Below, piece after piece: positions 22,216 through 34,600 of a stretch of 64,000 nucleotides of DNA (position 1 is the stretch's first letter; every line of letters starts with the position of its first letter). A program made the translations under genes and the position numbers. The notes under the pieces were generated by a model. It was not told the origin of the DNA, did not search any database, and worked only from the letters and a program-made list of their open reading frames with translations. The stretch is from Rhyacichthys aspro (Eukaryota > Chordata > Actinopteri > Gobiiformes > Rhyacichthyidae), in the NCBI GenBank assembly GCA_036850595.1, contig CM072168.1:18777982-18841981 (forward strand), given 5' to 3'.

Positions 22216-25200
22216 CTCCAAAGACTTGTATATTTCAGAAAAGATGCTCACCGAGTCCTTTTCTGAACGCTGCCAGGCTTTGTGTTGTGTGACTTTCAGA
22301 GAGTTACATAAAGTGTGATCATGTGGGAGGGAAAAAAAAAAGAAAAAAGATGAACAGCTCCTCATCAGCATAATCACAGCTGACTGCACTCACACATGTC
22401 TCCGCCACAAACCCGAGCCGTCACAGACAAAACCAGATTGTGTGAAGGTTACGGAGTTCGGTTCCCACTGGATTCAGAGTGTGAATGAAAATCTCATTTC
22501 CAGGTTTAAGGCTCTCCAGTCCGGCGGCTCCGACGGCAGCGAGGGGGCTGGATCTAATCAATCCGTCTCTTTATTGGATTGGTGGCCCGCCAGGTGCTGA
22601 CCAACTGTTTCTCATTGTGCATCTAAATGACGCAAGGAGCTACAGCGTGAAATAATCTCGGCAATTTCAGCGCACTTCAGTCAATCCCCCGAAGACATTA
22701 CGCCGTGTGTTGCGACGTATTTATTGCGCCGCTGTCATTCTCTGCACTTCCTCGGCATTAGTCAAAAGTGGCCCGGCATACAGAGTGAAAATAAAGACAA
22801 AAGCGGAGCCGCCACACTTCACAAAACAAATACATATTTATACGAGTCTCCCACGCACACACCAACATACATCAGCTCTCGACTTCTGCCCTGATTTTAC
22901 CCTGGCAGGCTCTGCACTTCGGAAAATCCATCGAATTTATGCCATAAATCATGACGATATTGAATTGTGTTGAGCGTATTATCCAAGTGTGTGTGTATAT
23001 ATACTGATCAGACACTTTATGATCACCTGAGAGTCAATTGTGGAGCTCGTATATTTTAAGTGCCTCTTTTGGTTCAGGCCCAGAGCTTGAACGAATAAAA
23101 GATGGAGACTCTTTCTAGGGTCCACACTCCAAAACACACATAATCACACTAAAAACAAAATGTCACATGTTTTTAAAGTTATTTCTAGACAATAGAATGT
23201 GGCATTTGCAAAGTCGCTCAAATATGTGTTATTTTTTCTTCTTTTAAGTCCATTTTCGTCAAGATTAAATTATTCAAACTTACAATAATCAAACGTCAAC
23301 TACCTGGACGTTAATGGCATATGCTTTTTGTGTGTCTTCCGTCATTTGATTCAGCTACAGTTCTGTTGTTAATGGCTGCCACTAATGTCTACAACATAAT
23401 TGGACACTGTGGTCTTTTTACTCTGAAGCTAAATGGTTTTAATGAAGAAAAGAGAATCCCAGTTGAAGATGATGAAGTGGTGTTTCTCAGCTCAATGATA
23501 AAATACACTTTATTCATCTGTCACGTTGTATGCATATAAAAGTTCTCATTTTTCTGCTTCTTTTGGTTGTAAATGATGCCTGTGTCAGATCAATAGTGAA
23601 CCCTGAAAGGTCAAAGTCGTCCACACTCACCCATTTTATGCAGAAAAAAAAACGTAGGAGACTAGTCTTTTTATAAAACAGTCATTTCTGCAGCAAAATC
23701 TTCTGAACATGAAGTTCTGTGCTATAAATACATCAAGTGACTTCCACCCAGTGCTTTTGTGATTGATGCATCAGACAAATAGTGGGCCATTATTGTTCAA
23801 AATAGCTGCAAAATCAGACATTTTAAAGGAATCATGAAGGAGCAGAAGTGTGAGGCAGGGCTGAGGCTGGGTTCTGCAGCAAAACAACAAATAGCAACGA
23901 TACAGAGATGGTACTTTATCTGCATTAAAGTGTGCAATGTCATGGTTGGATTGGGTATTTTTAAGGGATTAATGGACTACAGGTGATGCTTTATAACATG
24001 ACTGTACATTAAAATGAAAATGTAGTATGATGAAGTATGCATTAATCACTTCTAACTATGATTATCATTTCAAAAACAGTCTTTCTCAGAATCTTTTTAC
24101 AGTTGTTTATCAATTATACATGTGGACTCTGCAAACGCCGGCGTGAACTCCCAGAAACATTGTTATCTTGGAGCCATGTGGCCAATGGCCTGAAGGCTCA
24201 ACACTGAGAGAAGAAGCTCTGTCTCTTGCCACAGTGTTTTCTAAATTTAACACCAGGCTGCACAACCATTTGAATCAGACAATTTTTCCTATTTTTCTTT
24301 TTCTATTTTAATATCAATACTTGAATTCTCGCTGCAGCTAAACCGACACTAAATAAAGCATCCCAAAGCTCAACATACGGAGAACAAACAATTAAAACAG
24401 AAAAACACATTTGTCCAGAATCTTTTCATGTCAAAGCCTGCCTCTGAGCTCGTTGCGATGTTTCCGAGAGCGGCTCCAGTCTCCTCCAGCGCCCAGCGGC
24501 CGCCAGCTTCAACAATCTGTTTACCCCTCAGCGGGAGGCCACACGAGAGCTGGTCGCCACATTTGCGCCCGCCCCGCGTCCGTAATGTTATTCAGAACTC
24601 GTCAGATCCGCCGGCCTTTTGCCTGAGGCTCACAGCAAACACAGGTATTCAATGTAAACATAAAAGATGGGTCCCACTCACAGAAACAAGCCCAAATACT
24701 GTTGCGTTTCTACAGCTGCAGTCGTAGTAATTGTCCGTCCACTTGTTCATCACACGCCTGTTAGCACCAATTACACACAGTCACTGGGCTGAAGGGTTTA
24801 TTATGTCGAATGAATCATGAAACACACCTTTGTGATAGTTCAGTGTAATTACATCATTAAAGCTCTGCACAAGTGTCCAGACCAGAAGCTTTATGTTTAT
24901 TTTACCATTGATAGAAGAAGAATAGTGGACTGTAAAGCTCTGTTTGTGCTCGCTCAAAGAAACCTGCCTTTTATTGACTCCAGTTTAGAATTCATCACAA
25001 TAATTAAATCATTTATCATTTTGTTATAAATGTTGGCACAAGATAAAGATAATTGCAGGATCAATTAAGTTAAAAATTGAAGTTAAGAGTTTTCGGCCGC
25101 TGCAGCTTTATTACATTAACCTTCACAATCTGGTAGTGTCAGGTTGTAGGGACAGGCCTTGGTCTTGAGATTATTTTTTACTGGTCTTGGTCTTGTCTTG

Positions 25201-25258
25201 GTCTCAAGCTCAGTTTTAGTCGGACTTGTCTCGGACGTCAGGACCAAAAAAGACCGGA

Positions 25259-25600
25259 ATGGTATATTTGTCTGTTCTTCTTCTGCTTCGTCTGCTTCTT
25301 CTTCTTTGTCTTCTTCGTCTTCTTCTTCGTTTTCTTCTTCTTCTTTGTCTTCTTCTTCTTCCTCTTCTTCGTCTTCTTCTTCGTTTTCTTCTTCGTCTTC
25401 TTCTTCTTCTTCGTTTTCTTCTTCTTCTTCTTCGTTTTCTTCTTCGTCTTCTTCTTCTTCCTCGTTTTCATCTTCTTCTTCTTCTTCTTCTTCTTCTTCT
25501 TCTTCTTCTTCTTCTTCTTCAGCGTTTTCATCTTCTTCTTCTTCATTTTCATTTTCTTCTTCTTCAGCGTTTTCTTCTTCTTCTTCTTCTTCTTCTTCTT

Positions 25601-25631
<31 letters not shown>
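25259..25631 (+). repeat. (TTC)n compound microsatellite
   Basis: A 370-bp pyrimidine tract of TTC/TCG triplets with GTTTTC and TTCAGC interruptions. It gives spurious poly-Ser and poly-Leu (+) and poly-Lys (-) open frames. Polypyrimidine-mirror sequence of this kind can adopt triplex (H-DNA) structure. Confidence 0.97.
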
Positions 25632-27230
25632 TATAGTATAAACTGTAAAGTGCGTATCACCACAAAATGCTCACCTTTGTTTCTTGATAACACGTTTTAT
25701 GACTGGACGATGAAGCTTTATACGAATAATTGAAAAGGAATTGGGCGAGTCTTTCTAATTTGAGGGCGTTGTTGGACACATCCCCGACATGTGCTTCATT
25801 CTCTGATTGTTTTCATCTTGTCAGAGTGTGTTTTCATCACCTGTGGCTCGTCTGTTCAGGTACACACTTCAATCAGAGGCTGCAGCAGATGCATTCTCTT
25901 CATTTTTGCTTTGTGTCAACTGTATTTTCCTCTAAAACCCAGTCTGTCGTACATTTGATCTCGTCTCTTCTGTGTGTGTGTGTGCTTTTCTTGAATTCAG
26001 AGCTCATTTCTCCATTAGTTTAGATTTGTTTGTGTCTGCGAGTTGGAGAGGACTTTAAATACATAGGTCCCAGAGGAAAACTCCAGCGACAGCAGCAGAG
26101 GTGTATATCTTTGTGGTTGTTGCTCCAAACTGAAATATTCACCTGCAGAAAACACAGGCAGAGAAACTATTTGTGGATCCTGCTTCTTTAGATTTCTCTG
26201 TTGAAAACTGCTGCATAAAAAAGTGCCTGAAAACAATCCTTGTTCCTGGAAATGTGTGAGCAATAACTATTGTTGGCCCTTTTATATTTAATTAGGCTTT
26301 TAGTTTGGGTTTTGGCGTAAAGAAGATGTATAACGCAATACACAAACAGCCTGTTTTGTGATAGAGAGAGGTATTTAAGCTGTATTGTATTGTATTGTGT
26401 CATGTTCATATGTGTTATCGGATAAAAAAGGTACATTTTGATGCCTAGAAATGTATATCTATAAGAAAAAGATCATGACAATAATACATTTAACTACAGA
26501 CAAATTAAAAAGACATGAATAGATACAAATACATGCAAAATAACCTTTTGGTAATACATCTCCTTTGTTTCTCATAAGAATTTGGCTTAAAAACAGACTT
26601 TAAAATTTTCTTTTGCCTTAAAAGAAGAGTGCACGTTATGGCAGTCTCCTTCTATTATAGATTGTGAAAAACAGGCCCAAAAAGTGTATAATGCAGCTGA
26701 GAAAGTTGTGTATGTTCCAATCAGGGGAAGGTCAAGAAGAGGAGGGTCCTTTATGATGAACTTGAGCTCTAATGTGGCACCATGGACCACCAATGAGCCC
26801 TCAGTTTGCATGAATGACTTTTATTATTTCTGATGAGTCATGTTGTTTGTCAGTATAAAACAATTGTGTCCCAGTGTGTTTGACCTGATAATAAACTCAG
26901 CGGGCCACCTATTAATCATTCTCTGTGTCACCCGCTGTAATAAAAGTGGCACACGCATCCAGTTAAACACACATAGCCCCATGGATTTACAATCAAAGCT
27001 TCAGATGGATTTATTAGCAGCTGTTTTTATCACGGCTCCCACTGCACATTTACACTTTTGACATTGAGGATTGTCGCTTAAACAGCACAGTTTTGAAGTT
27101 TTTATTGCCGTCAACAACAGGAGTGTTAGGGTCAAAGCAACAACATTGAGAAGATAAATGTGGCACATATTTCTGTTTCCCTGAAGACTCTGTGTGATAA
27201 TCATCTCCCTCCTTCATCCTGTCTCCCCAG

Positions 27231-27516
27231 AGCCACATTTCATCTCTGCCTACGACATCGGCCTCTTCACCTTCTTCTTCTTGAGGGAAAACGCGGTGGA
27301 GCACGACTGTGGCAAGACCGTCTACTCCCGGGTGGCGCGGGTTTGTAAGAACGACATCGGCGGACGCTTTCTGCTCGAGGACACGTGGACCACATTCATG
27401 AAGGCCAGACTCAACTGTTCTCGCTCCGGAGAGATCCCCTTTTACTACAACGAGCTGCAGAGCACTTTCTACCTCCCAGAGCAGGACCTCATCTACGGCA
27501 TCTTCACCACCAATGT
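27231..27516 (+). CDS. sema5b: Semaphorin 5B, sema-domain exon (visible exon 4)
   Basis: This 286-bp exon runs from acceptor TGTCTCCCCAG, entered in phase 1, to donor GTGAGT, left in phase 2 within the Val codon after FTTN. It encodes Glu plus 94 residues from PHFISAYDIG to GIFTTN. Hallmarks of the semaphorin core are FFFLRENAVEHDCG, YSRVARVCKNDIGG, LEDTWTTFMKARLNCS and YNELQSTFYLPEQDLIYG. NCS is an N-glycosylation sequon. The exon is intact, with no stop or frameshift. It matches SEMA5 far better than other semaphorin classes, and the IS-AYDIGLF and PEQDLIYG wording points to 5B. The next exon should start around NSIAASAV and is not found before the assembly gap. Confidence 0.96.
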
Positions 27517-27665
27517 GTGAGTAGAAACTAACGCAGTACTTTACTGCATCCGTATGGCCTTCTGGGATCTGTTTATGCTGAAACTAACTCTGTGTTTGCC
27601 AGTGTTGAAGTCTCTTTAAGGTGCGTTCATAGTGTTTGGTGTGGTTGCTGTGTAAGTCTGTGAAT

Positions 27666-28008
27666 CTGTGTTAATTTTGTTGACAAATCATTTTCATCAT
27701 TGTTTTTGTCAACACATTTTTATAATGAGAATGAAAACTCAAACGAAAATAAACAGACAGAGACTAAATCTAATCAAAAAGAAGGAGGAGACGGGACGAG
27801 TTGAGAAGAGATCCAATCAGAACTCTTTTTTTAAGCGTCGCTGAACTGATTTTTACCCTTTATATTTCGACTAAATTCTTCTGATATTTAGTCGACTAAA
27901 ACTAGACTAAAACCAACAAGGATTCTACTAAATTATGACTAAAACTAAAGTGCATTTTAGACAAAAGACTAAAACTAAATTAAAATTTGCTGTGAAAATT
28001 AACTGGTG
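27666..28008 (+). mobile_element. Dispersed hAT-like non-autonomous repeat, copy 2
   Basis: The left end CTGTGTTAATTTTGTTGAC and right end GTGAAAATTAACTGG form an imperfect inverted repeat (TGTTAATTTT / AAAATTAAC). The interior alternates ACTAAAACTA-like segments and shares a core with 12170-12566. The TGTTAATTTTG-type terminus is characteristic of small non-autonomous hAT-like repeats in fish, from family knowledge. No target duplication is certain and there is no coding capacity. Confidence 0.6.
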
Positions 28009-31000
28009 TGATACTGCCATACGAGCCTCAGTGTGAACTTCCTGAACTTCCTACTGAACTCTGGTACAGTTCAATTAAGATGTGAATCCCAATTGGACCA
28101 CAGACGTCTGAACGAGCCCACACATGAAAACGGTCATAAATTGGTGGTAAACAAAACAAAAGTTCAACACACAGTGAGCAGAGGGTAACATCGATCACTG
28201 AGGAAGTAAAGTTAGTATTTAGTTGTTTTTGGGTCTTTTTGCAGCAGATTGAACCGCTCTCTGTGAACAACTTACATGTATTTTACTCATTGAATGTAAT
28301 TCATTGCATGAAACACATGAAAGACATGCTCTTTTTACTTTCCCGCTCTGTTTGGACATATTTAACTAAAAGTGAAGATAATAAAAGTAAAGCAAACTGT
28401 AAATGATGCTCTGTTAAAGTCAAGAAACTTACAAACTGTCTTCTTCAAAAGTTCAAATTGGCACAACCCTAATGTAATCAATTTACTATGAATTATATCA
28501 AAACTTTATCCAATATTTTAATAAAACTGAATTCACAAGGCAAAAATATTGACATTTAATTACACTGCAATCATCTAGTTTTGAGAAATAATATGTTAAG
28601 CCCCAAAATCAAAAGCTTTCTGGGTAATTTGATGGCTTCTTATTATCATACTTGTTCTATTTTTTTTACTAAAGGCTCTATGGCTTAAATAATAATGACA
28701 AATATAAGGTCCGTCCCATTTTCTTGTGTGTTTCTTCAGAGAGTATGTCTCTCCTCGGAGCAGTTCCAGATATTAAATCCTGGTACAGATCCTTCTCAGT
28801 TTATAGAATCAGGTCACACGTGCCTCAGCTTATTCAGACACTATATATTTACTCTTCATTATCAGCAGTGCTTCTCGTTGTAAACCTGGTCCTGCAGCTG
28901 TGTCTACTGTATTTATTGTCAGAAGATAAAGAGGAGGGAACACTTGCAACATGAAAACCCAAACCTAGGTGACATTTGTCTTGTAAATGAGCTCAGTGTG
29001 ACTCTGATGATGGGATCTGCTTTTAGGCTTGTTATTTTGTCATAAATCCTCTTCAGCTACATATATAGGACAGACACAACACTAAGAGACTAAACAGTTC
29101 ATTTTGGAAGAAATTAAATGATTACTGTGTAAAATATTGTAGATAAACCAGTGATTCACAGTAACGCTCAACTTTAACCCACAAAACTGGCTTTTTTTTG
29201 GAGAACTTGATGTTTTATTTGGTCTGAGGTCATTTAAAACTACTTTAGAGAGTTTGGTTTGTGTAATATGAAAATTTAATGCTGCAAAAGCCCTAAAATG
29301 AACCTAGTCATTGCAGATTTGGTTTAAAAACGACCTTTTCTCTTGTGTCTTAATCATAGATGTATTAGAAGAACTTGAAAGGCTCCTCAAATGTTTATTA
29401 AAGCCACTCACAACACTAATCTGTCCCAAAAGGAAGGAAAGTTACACTGACTGGTCATAATAATTGTATAAAAATGACCCATATTTTTAGATTTGATGCA
29501 AATGATTCCAATATTTCCTCCAAGGCAGATGGAGGACTTTGCTTGATTTCTTGGTTAGTTAATTTGTCAAAGCTTTTGTCAAAATTTCTTTTAAGATACG
29601 AGGGGCCCTTTGTGGAACCACTACCAATCAAATCAAGCAATTACAATTTCAATTAACTTTTAAACTCAGTTAAAATTAGGATGAAATTCAGGAAACATTT
29701 CAATTTGGTACAAACGTCAACTTTTTCTCCATTAACCTTTAACCACCTTTTTCCTGCTTCACAGTGAGATCTTGCTTTAGAAAAGGAAAGGAAGATGGTT
29801 ATATGCCTGAAGCTAATAGTAATTGTGTGACCTTCAATGCTCCAACAGCAACACAGTAGAAAGAAAAGTCATTTGTCCAATTTTAGGCTGCATCTTGGCA
29901 TTTTATAAAGAAAAAGTCACTAAGTTTAATTTTATACACTCACTATTCTTACTTTTCTGCACATACTTCCATTACAAAACTAATACTTAATCACTTTCTA
30001 TCTCTGTGATTGCCTCCTTTTGTGGAATAAAGACCATTTGGAGCAGAGACATACAGCAGAAAATGATCTTTTGTCTTATCCTTTTGGCCTCGGACACAAT
30101 GAAAGTACAACTGATTTATTTGTTTGGTTACATTTTTAAACAGCGTCTTGGATCATGGTGGATTTTGCTTTGAATTTTTGAAGATTTTCAGCGTTGGCAT
30201 CACTCTTTAATCAAATCTAAAGCTGTTTCCAGTCGAACTTGAGCTGTCTCTCTCATTGCTATTCAAATATATTCCGAGTTGTGTCTTGGGAGAAGTTGAC
30301 TCGTATCTCCCTCCTTCTGCCGCTACCTGTTCACCATCGCGCATCTGCAGCCTCGTCCTCGGCACAAACACCGAGCCGTAGACAATAACCCAGCCTGGAA
30401 TTACAGAGTGGAGAGAAGTAATGAGAAAATTGAGCCTGTTCCAACTCTTTGTCCCTTTGTCTGGTCCCTCCTCGACGATTCTTTGGAGCGGCTCGACGGC
30501 CCTCCCTCCAAAACCTGGCTCCCTCGTCGTTGCTGGATATGTAAATGCAATCACCACAAACACTGTCTCCATCTGTCTGGCCTAAATTGAACAGGCTTAC
30601 AGCTGCTCCCAGGAGTTGCAGGCTGTAAAACAGAGTTGGAACAGTACTTATCCCAACGAAGTGCTCGCGACGCTCAGGTCTCCGCTGAGAACGCACTGAC
30701 CTCCTTCTCTTTGGATGGAGCCGTCTGAGAGGAGCTCTTCTCATGTCCTAAAATGACTCAGATGAGAGGAAATGAGTGTTTGAAGTAAGCGTGTGTTGAT
30801 GGGAGCTGATGAACAGACTGAAATGAGAGACAAAGCAACAGTTAAACCCTCTGTTAGTCTTTTAAATGACTCATTAAGAAAAAAAAATGGCCTGACAGTT
30901 GTTAGTTTTCATCTAATCCTTTGTGTATATTTTATTGAACATGACTTTTTCTCATTAAACGCAACTAATTAGAAACAGCAACAAAGGCAATTTAGTGAGG

Positions 31001-31164
31001 CCCCAACCCAGTCTTTTATTTGTTTTGTTCATGATAATAATTCAACAGAAAAGAGCATTTTTAATCCATACATTTTGCATACAATACAATTCCAGAAAAA
31101 GAAAAAAAAAGTACTTCTTTCTCAGGCCTTAAAGCACAGAAGGTATGAGACATGTAAAAAAAGA
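28009..31164. other. No gene recognised
   Basis: Downstream of sema5b visible exon 4. AT-rich, with no matching semaphorin exon and no array. 30300-30720 is GC-richer with open frames on both strands that I do not recognise. Confidence 0.55.
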
Positions 31165-31660
31165 AGTGTTTAATCACCTAAATTCATATTATAATAGCAC
31201 TTATCTGTGAATAAATGAGGTCTTAAGACATCATCTAGACTTAATTATCAAGGATTTTAATAGAAGAAGTTTCAGTCGTGAACGGGAGCTTTGTCCAATC
31301 ACAGCTCACTTCTGGAAAAAGGAGCGCTCCCATTGGTCGACACTGATGTCAATAAGGAAGTAATGCCTCCGAGAAAAAAGAGAAAGTGTATATTCTGCGC
31401 TGAATATGTCTTTTTATAGAGAAACAGCACAAAAAAGAAAAACAAACAGAGAAAAGGGAGGCAACGTGAAACAGGGATAAATATTCACAATTCAATCATG
31501 TAATGTTTAACGAGGAGGAGATAATTGTCGTCCTGACGCTGAAGTCGGAGCTAAAAGTTTGCAGTAAGCTCTAAACTTCAGTTTGGTGAAATGTATTAGT
31601 AATAAATGTGGGTTTTTTGTCAAATAATGAAGTGTGCTGAGACCGGGACCAAAAGAGACA
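31165..31660 (+). repeat. Unclassified interspersed repeat with opposed CCAAT boxes, copy 1
   Basis: Shares a long core with 55427-55880 and 60045-60610: CTTAATTATCAAGGATTTTA, then GTCCAATCACAGCTCACTTC, then GGAGCGCTCCCATTGGTCGA, CACTGATGTCAA, AGAGAAACAGC, and finally TGAGACCGGGAC near the 3' end. It carries CCAAT and its inverse ATTGG about 40 bp apart around a palindromic GGAGCGCTCC. It is the most divergent of the three copies. No coding capacity; family not identified. Confidence 0.8.
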
Positions 31661-34600
31661 CATTTCCAAACTTGATTATCACAAAACATAAATTAATATC
31701 AGTTCTTTTAATTGATATCAACAATTTTCTGGAGAACTCCTTAAGATTTTATGATGATAATAGACCATTAAATTCAATAAAATCCCCTTAAAGATGAAAC
31801 AATTGCTATTTCAGTCTGCATAATTGAAGACGAAAGCAGAAAAATCTACTTATTGATACAGTTTTGTTCATTCAACCCTTTATAATACATAATAACAGGA
31901 GAAAATGTTGTTAAAATTGGTTTATTGATCTTTAAAGATACAAACAACCTATTTTTAAACTCGTACTGTTCTATAATCCAGGCATTAAACCTTACTACTT
32001 CCTAATATACAAGGATCTACTTTAGTAACAGTATGAGACGGAGGTGTTGAGTTCAAGGTGTCAGCGTTTGTGCGGAGTTTAGACGCCGGAGACCCAGAGC
32101 ACAGAGGGTCTTTAATTAACTAGAGCTGCTCGAGACCTGCCATTACTCACTCATCACAAAACTGCCCCCTCTGCTTCACTGGCCCCGCTCCGTCAGAGGC
32201 CTTCACATGCAGTTAATTAACGTTTATTACCGACTGTAAACATTATAAATCCAAGTGACTCAAACATCAACAACAGAAGATGCACATAAAACGATTGTAA
32301 GGAGACATTTTAGCTCAAAGAAATCCAATTAGAGCATATTTCAGAGGACATTTTAGATTTGTTTTTCATGGTTTGCCAAAAACAAAAGCAAGATTGAAAC
32401 TGATCTAACTATAAAATGCTTCTTACGAATAAAAATAACAGTTTTCCATTATCATCACATATTCACTGCACCAGACATAATACTTTATCCCAGCTCAAGG
32501 TGTTTTATGTTCCCAATTTCACCCAAAATCAATACTGTCCATCTTTATGTGATCTCTATGTGTCTCTTGGTGAAGCAAATATCCACAAACCAGTGCTTTT
32601 CTGTTTTCGCACCAAGGGTCTAAAACTCCTGAAGATTAGGCAAATCAGTCCGCTCATGTGTGAAATAACCACCGCACTTTCACGTTATTTTTAAAAGTGG
32701 CTGTACAACAGAGCGGCAGTAATATCCAGAGAGTTTGGATCATTCAGAAACATTTATAACCCCTTCACCGTTAAATACAGACACATTTATTGCAGGAAAA
32801 CCTCGTATTTGAATTATTCCCTGGTTTTTATTCCCGCTGTTGTTTCCAGGGCAACATTTCCGTCTTTTTTTTGTTCTGTCGGTGCCGTTCGGACAAAGTC
32901 ATTAGTCTTTACAAGCAACCTGAGCCACAGAGCGTCATATTCTTGCAGCAAAACAAGAAAATAACTACATTCAAGGGTGACACATAGCAACAGAAGCGCC
33001 GCGGCACACGCTGAAAGGTATTTATGTGCAGCCTGACATTTTGACACCAGCCGACAGCCGCAGACCGGGCACACAATGGTTTGTGCCAATGTGCTTTGTT
33101 TCCATTTTAGGAGAAGACAACAGAGTGTACAAGTATAGCTGCAGTCGTCAACAAAAGACAACTCTATGCAGTGTTTTGACAGGAGTCCACCCACCAGCGT
33201 CATTAATCATGCTTCTCTTACCTTTACAGACACACAATGTACAGTACAGACTTAGCTTTTATCTGTAAATGTTGAATTTTGTTGTAGCTTTTAATACATT
33301 TGATGATATTTAGGAGCTTAGTCTTTTGTTGGATTCTATTGCTCTGTTATTTTGGTTTCAGATGTAGAAAAATATGGATTTTGAACCAAGTCCTGCTAAA
33401 ATCTCAAGATGTTTCTCCAGATTAAAAACATGTTATTGTATCTTGAGTTTATTTAAAGACAATTAACAATCCTTCATTCACCAAACTCAAGCAAAACCTG
33501 TTTATGTTTGTGTTTATTCTTGAAATGTTATGATTTTGAGTCAGTCTCGGTTTCTAAAAGTCTCAAAAAAAAATGAAAGGCACAGTTTTATGTTTCAAAA
33601 AGGTGCAAATAATTATCCTCATATCATTTAACTCTTTCAACATGAGAGTGATTAGAGTGATGGTCTTTCTTTTGCCTCTCCTCGTCCTAAAAGGTACAAT
33701 AACAGGTTTATTGATGTGAGCTGGCCCTGTCTTTAACTCTTTAACCCTCAGGAGGTGATATTATATTTGTTTGTTGCAGTAAATGAACATAAACAAGAAT
33801 AGACACTGCAAATATGTTTAATTCATCCAAATTAGCCATTTTTTCACTTTTTAATATCAATTTTTAAGCCGATTTTTCACATTTACTTCATGTACTTCTG
33901 CCATATTGTGGTTTGTCTTTTTTTTTTTTTTTTTACTATTATTATTACTGACCACCAGGACACAGTATAAAAGGCGACAGTCTCTCATCTTTTTGTCTTG
34001 TCGCCTGTGGATGGTGCATAAAGCATATCGGAGGCGGGATATGTGAGAGACATTCCCAACAATTTCATGAGAAAAGCATAAAGATGGCTCTAGACTTACA
34101 TCTTTGTGAAGCTTTTTGAAAAACCAATATGGCAGTGTCGACAAAACGTCTCATCGCCAACAATAGCATGTACTTTTTACCTATTTACTCGCTTAAAACA
34201 CAGTTATTCAACAAAAATCATGTCTGAATTCACTCTCGTGGATATTTTAAATGTATAAAAACAGTGGAAAAAGGTGCTGTTCTCACTGAAAGATGTATTT
34301 CCTGCAGTAATCCTGACTGCCGGATTGGTGTCGGTGCATTACAGGAGCTGTGTTTCCTGATTGTGGTGTAGGTGTTGCTGACTCAGTTGCCTCTGAATGT
34401 GACTGTTCTGGGCCAGAGCTGTTGCGTTCACGGCCGTATTGTTGTGCGCTGTAAAAATATGGATAATCCTGGCAGCCTTTGCTCAATTTCTGTTCCCTAC
34501 CAGCGCGCGGCTCTGCTGAGTGGGCCCTTTTCCCTTTTTGCTGCCGTGCAGGTATTCACTCAGCCCGAAACATTGGCCTTAATGTAATTTTATCTTTTTT

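Larger units (their letters stand above)
12925..27230 (+). other. sema5b 14.3-kb intron
   Basis: The intron runs from donor GTACGT to acceptor TGTCTCCCCAG. It holds minisatellites (13010-13515, 13798-14245), an AAAT microsatellite, three arrays of the 21-bp family, and a TTC microsatellite. I see no exon in the remaining stretches (14246-15300, 15500-16700, 19150-20770, 22220-25250, 25650-27230). 22490-22960 is unusually rich in CG dinucleotides for this intron and could be regulatory, but nothing in it is diagnostic. Confidence 0.85.

Noticed and set aside
25159..25641. Poly-Ser, poly-Leu and poly-Lys proteins
   Set aside because: Translation of the TTC microsatellite in different frames.
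10940..27516. Assignment of the semaphorin exons to SEMA5A or a class 3 or 6 semaphorin
   Set aside because: The ATEW..TRRSCQSKGKTE and RHNSTAVV..SGELYAATVIDFSGRDP wording is closer to SEMA5B, and other classes diverge strongly in these exons. The 5A/5B choice rests on remembered family sequences and should be confirmed by tree.
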